Shown: in pieces, positions 26,054-28,378 of the stretch
Layout: the number at the start of each line of letters is the position of its first letter
How positions within the stretch are numbered: position 1 is the stretch's first letter
Origin: UBA3537 sp038106885
GTDB taxonomy: Bacteria > Bacteroidota > Bacteroidia > Flavobacteriales > Flavobacteriaceae
Length of the DNA stretch: 28,378 nucleotides
Assembly (NCBI GenBank): GCA_038106885.1
Contig: JAYNFX010000018.1
Coordinates: 1-28,378 of the forward strand
Direction: 5' to 3'
The notes under the pieces: model-generated
The model's input: only the letters and a program-made list of their open reading frames with translations
Told to the model about the DNA's origin: nothing
Databases searched by the model: none
Translations under genes and position numbers: made by a program

Positions 26054-27979
26054 CTAGTTCAAAATTATTTTTTTTGTTTTAGATGAATTATTATTGAAAA
26101 TTATATTCAACCAATATACTCCATTCGATAACTCACCAAAATCAAAATTCTCAATATTTTCAATCCTAAACAAGAACTTACCCATATTGTCAAATACTTG
26201 GATAAAATCTATATCACTATTTGATCTAATATTCAATCTAGAATCAACTGGATTGGGATATAACATAAAATTATTTTGAGATTCAAAATCGACACTTAGC
26301 GATGTATCGACAATATCATAGCTAAATGCATCAAGAAAATACAAGCCTAAATTTTGCCCCATCATAACTTGTAATTGAACATAAGATGTGTTTTCAGGAA
26401 CTACATATTGAAATTCATAATATTCATATGTAGAAGTTAATTCGTATGCTTCTGAAGGCACATATATTAAACTACCGTCTATTTGTGACTTAATTCTTAA
26501 TTTAAAAGACATATTGGGTTCTGAAGACTTTGCATAACAGCCTATTATTATTGTTTTATCATTGAGATCTTGCTCATAAATCGTATTACTTAACAATACT
26601 TTATTATAGTTTTGAGGATTTACAACTTCAATTTCAGCTGCGACTGATCCTGAAAATACCATATCAGAATTTTGACTTAATGTTGCTTGTGCAGAGCCAT
26701 AAACTGAAAAACTCCAATCACTTGTAACTCCACACTCAAAATCAGAATTTCTTACTAATAAATCTTCGTAAGGACCATAGCAATCAGGCCATAATCCATC
26801 AAGCAAGAGCGCTTCTTTAACATCATTAACCCATATATCATCAACTGAATTATTTGTATCAGGATTATCATTTCTTAAATGAATAGTTTTATTTGATTTA
26901 TTACCACTACACCAAGCCGAAAATGAAAAACCTCTATTAATAGCCTGCTCAGCGATATATCTGTGATATTCAACTCGATCCTCATTAATAGGTCCGCCGT
27001 GTAACCCATAAACACCAGTATTATAATTTATTCCATTCTCATTATCTGCCCCAAATTCTCCTAATGTCACAGGAATATTGTTATCTTGTGACCATTGTTT
27101 AACTTCATCAAAATGTAAATCAACTATTGATTTTTCATCAACTGATCCCCAATTGAAATTATTATATTCTTCTCTAGAAGAAGATGTAAAATTAAATGGT
27201 TGATAATAATGGAATGTAGCTATTAAATTTGAATCAAATTCTAAAACTTCCTCAGCGATAGCAAATGGAGCTTGATAAGAAGTTGAACTTCCTCCAGTAA
27301 TAATTATTGGTCTGAAAGCGTTATTACCGCCTGTTGACCTAATTGCATCAATAATTAGCAGATTTAACTCATTCATTTCGCTTGAACTAATTTCAAAATA
27401 AGGTTCATTAACAACCTCAAAAATGAGATTAGATGGGTAGTCATTAAATCTGTTAGCAATTTGAATCCAAATTGACTTAAACTTAACTAAATCCGCAGCT
27501 CGTTTCGCAGATGTTGGATGAGTAAATGAGGAATTTGAGGCATTAAAAGTTTCTAAAAACTCTGATTTAAGTTCAGCACCATGAATATCTATAATGGTAT
27601 ACAGGTCCAAATCTAGAGCCCAATTAACTACAGACTCTATTCTATCTAAATATGTAGAATTAATTATATAATCGGATTCAGAGCCCGTAAATTGATCAAA
27701 AGTATTTTGAACACTTGACCAATTGATTGTGCTCCCTGAAGTTCTAGACCCATAAAAATCCATCGGAATTCTTACATTATCAAAACCAGCATTAGAAACA
27801 TCCTCAAAAAATTGCTGATAAACTGCAGGAGCCCAATTACCTTCGACAGGTGCGCTCAAAGTATTACCAAGGTTTATGCCCCTACCCATTGATTCAACAA
27901 TTTCCCATGTTGATATTTGACCAAACAGACAAAATGTGCCTGCAGTGAAGGATAATAAAAAGTTTATTTTAAAACTCAT
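26054..27979 (-). CDS. GH5 family glycoside hydrolase with CBM-like domain and T9SS sorting domain
   Basis: A secreted retaining endo-acting hydrolase, substrate uncertain (beta-glucan, xylan or mannan type). It has 641 residues: signal peptide (1-20); GH5 barrel (about 22-400) opening with GRGINLGNTLSAP and carrying IDIHG (His133), acid/base Glu192 in VVNEPYF, FHYYQPF (His257) and nucleophile Glu308 in TLGEFGAD; a carbohydrate-binding-like beta-sandwich (about 417-555, starting VRNSDFE and ending YFLDAFSYD); and a T9SS sorting domain (YPNPVDSRLNIRS to the end). Its stop codon directly abuts that of the regulator with no base between. It lies outside the large operon but is likely part of the PUL. 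A terminator-like hairpin ends 13 bp before its start codon. Confidence 0.93.
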   Translation of the reverse strand: MSFKINFLLSFTAGTFCLFGQISTWEIVESMGRGINLGNTLSAPVEGNWAPAVYQQFFEDVSNAGFDNVRIPMDFYGSRTSGSTINWSSVQNTFDQFTGSESDYIINSTYLDRIESVVNWALDLDLYTIIDIHGAELKSEFLETFNASNSSFTHPTSAKRAADLVKFKSIWIQIANRFNDYPSNLIFEVVNEPYFEISSSEMNELNLLIIDAIRSTGGNNAFRPIIITGGSSTSYQAPFAIAEEVLEFDSNLIATFHYYQPFNFTSSSREEYNNFNWGSVDEKSIVDLHFDEVKQWSQDNNIPVTLGEFGADNENGINYNTGVYGLHGGPINEDRVEYHRYIAEQAINRGFSFSAWCSGNKSNKTIHLRNDNPDTNNSVDDIWVNDVKEALLLDGLWPDCYGPYEDLLVRNSDFECGVTSDWSFSVYGSAQATLSQNSDMVFSGSVAAEIEVVNPQNYNKVLLSNTIYEQDLNDKTIIIGCYAKSSEPNMSFKLRIKSQIDGSLIYVPSEAYELTSTYEYYEFQYVVPENTSYVQLQVMMGQNLGLYFLDAFSYDIVDTSLSVDFESQNNFMLYPNPVDSRLNIRSNSDIDFIQVFDNMGKFLFRIENIENFDFGELSNGVYWLNIIFNNNSSKTKKIILN

Positions 27980-27980
27980 T

Positions 27981-28012
27981 GAAAAAATAAATGAGGAGGC
28001 AAATGCCTCCTC
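27981..28012 (-). terminator. Rho-independent terminator-like hairpin just upstream of the GH5 start
   Basis: Perfect 8-bp arms GAGGAGGC and GCCTCCTC (27993-28000 and 28005-28012) around a 4-nt loop. On the minus strand they are followed by ATTTATTTTTTC. The stem is G+C-rich in AT-rich surroundings. It lies 23 nt after the stop codon of the small secreted gene, as expected for its terminator, and its T-tract runs almost into the GH5 ATG at 27979. Confidence 0.85.
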
Positions 28013-28035
28013 AAAAGGTTAAAAGAATTAAATCA

Positions 28036-28374
28036 TTATTGTTTAAAACTCTCACGCTCAAGTTTAGTAATCATATTTACTTGATCATTACTGAAAATTG
28101 ACATTAATTTTTGTCTTGTTTCTTTGTATGCAGCTCGATAAATTGATTTTTTCTCTTCCTGCGTTAAATCCTTACCCCTAATTTTAGAAGCATTAGTTGA
28201 ATACTTATTATATAAAGTTTCCTTTAAAAATTCTATGTTGGATTCGGATAAATCCATCTTAGAGCTAATGTATTCAATAGCATTTGCAGTACGTTTGGCT
28301 GCAAATTTATTCTCTTGAGCCTCAGCAAAAAATGATATTATTGTAAATAAAAATGCGAATATTATTTTTTTCAT
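28036..28374 (-). CDS. Small secreted helical protein, Spy/CpxP-like at best
   Basis: A 112-residue protein with signal peptide MKKIIFAFLFTIISFFAEAQ and a charged, mostly helical mature part. The pattern DLSESNIEFL ... LTQEEKKSIYRAAYKE ... IFSNDQVNMI resembles small flavobacterial periplasmic proteins with LTxxQ-like repeats (Spy/CpxP type), but the match is weak and no function is assigned. ATG at 28374 lies 4 bp from the window edge, so its upstream context is unseen. It is followed by a strong terminator, so it is probably a separate transcription unit and may not belong to the PUL. Confidence 0.75.
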   Translation of the reverse strand: MKKIIFAFLFTIISFFAEAQENKFAAKRTANAIEYISSKMDLSESNIEFLKETLYNKYSTNASKIRGKDLTQEEKKSIYRAAYKETRQKLMSIFSNDQVNMITKLERESFKQ

Positions 28375-28378
28375 TTTA

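Noticed and set aside
1..28378. tRNA, rRNA, CRISPR arrays, insertion sequences or integrase genes
   Set aside because: No sequence of these kinds was recognised. The only long direct repeats are the two 55-bp assembly overlaps.

Overview
The window is a polysaccharide utilization locus (PUL) from a marine-type Bacteroidota, most likely a flavobacterium. The evidence is AT-rich DNA, a SusC/SusD pair, C-terminal type IX secretion (T9SS) sorting domains, a hybrid two-component regulator and a Bacteroidota-style -7 promoter motif. The gene content points to xylan, or a xylose-rich polysaccharide, as substrate. The sequence is a scaffold with four 100-N gaps. Two of these gaps carry identical 55-bp flanks, so they are unmerged contig overlaps rather than missing DNA.

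Minus strand, read right to left from 21387 to 1: SusC, SusD, GH30 with an N-terminal carbohydrate-binding-like domain, three S1-type sulfatases, a T9SS right-handed beta-helix protein with a CBM22-like domain, a GH10 xylanase lipoprotein, a GPH-family sugar:cation symporter, a cytoplasmic GH43, xylulokinase, xylose isomerase and an SSS-family sodium:sugar symporter cut by the window edge. Most spacings are 1-34 bp, and one is about 94 bp, so this looks like one operon of 13 genes and about 21 kb. Plus strand, 21753-26053: a divergent hybrid two-component system regulator, split only by an assembly artefact. Minus strand again: a T9SS GH5 enzyme whose stop codon abuts the regulator's stop codon, then a terminator-like hairpin and a small secreted helical protein.

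Inferred pathway: GH30, GH10, perhaps GH5, and the beta-helix protein act on the polymer at or outside the cell surface. SusCD imports oligosaccharides, and periplasmic sulfatases remove sulfate. The GPH symporter moves neutral xylo-oligosaccharides into the cytoplasm, where GH43 releases xylose and XylA and XylB convert it to xylulose-5-phosphate. The SSS symporter may take up free xylose or a related sugar. The notable feature is the pairing of a complete xylan-to-xylulose-5-phosphate pathway with three different sulfatases, and no recognisable glucuronidase, arabinofuranosidase or esterase. This suggests a sulfated xylan as target. That is an inference from gene content, not a demonstrated activity. 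No RNA genes, CRISPR arrays or mobile elements were seen.
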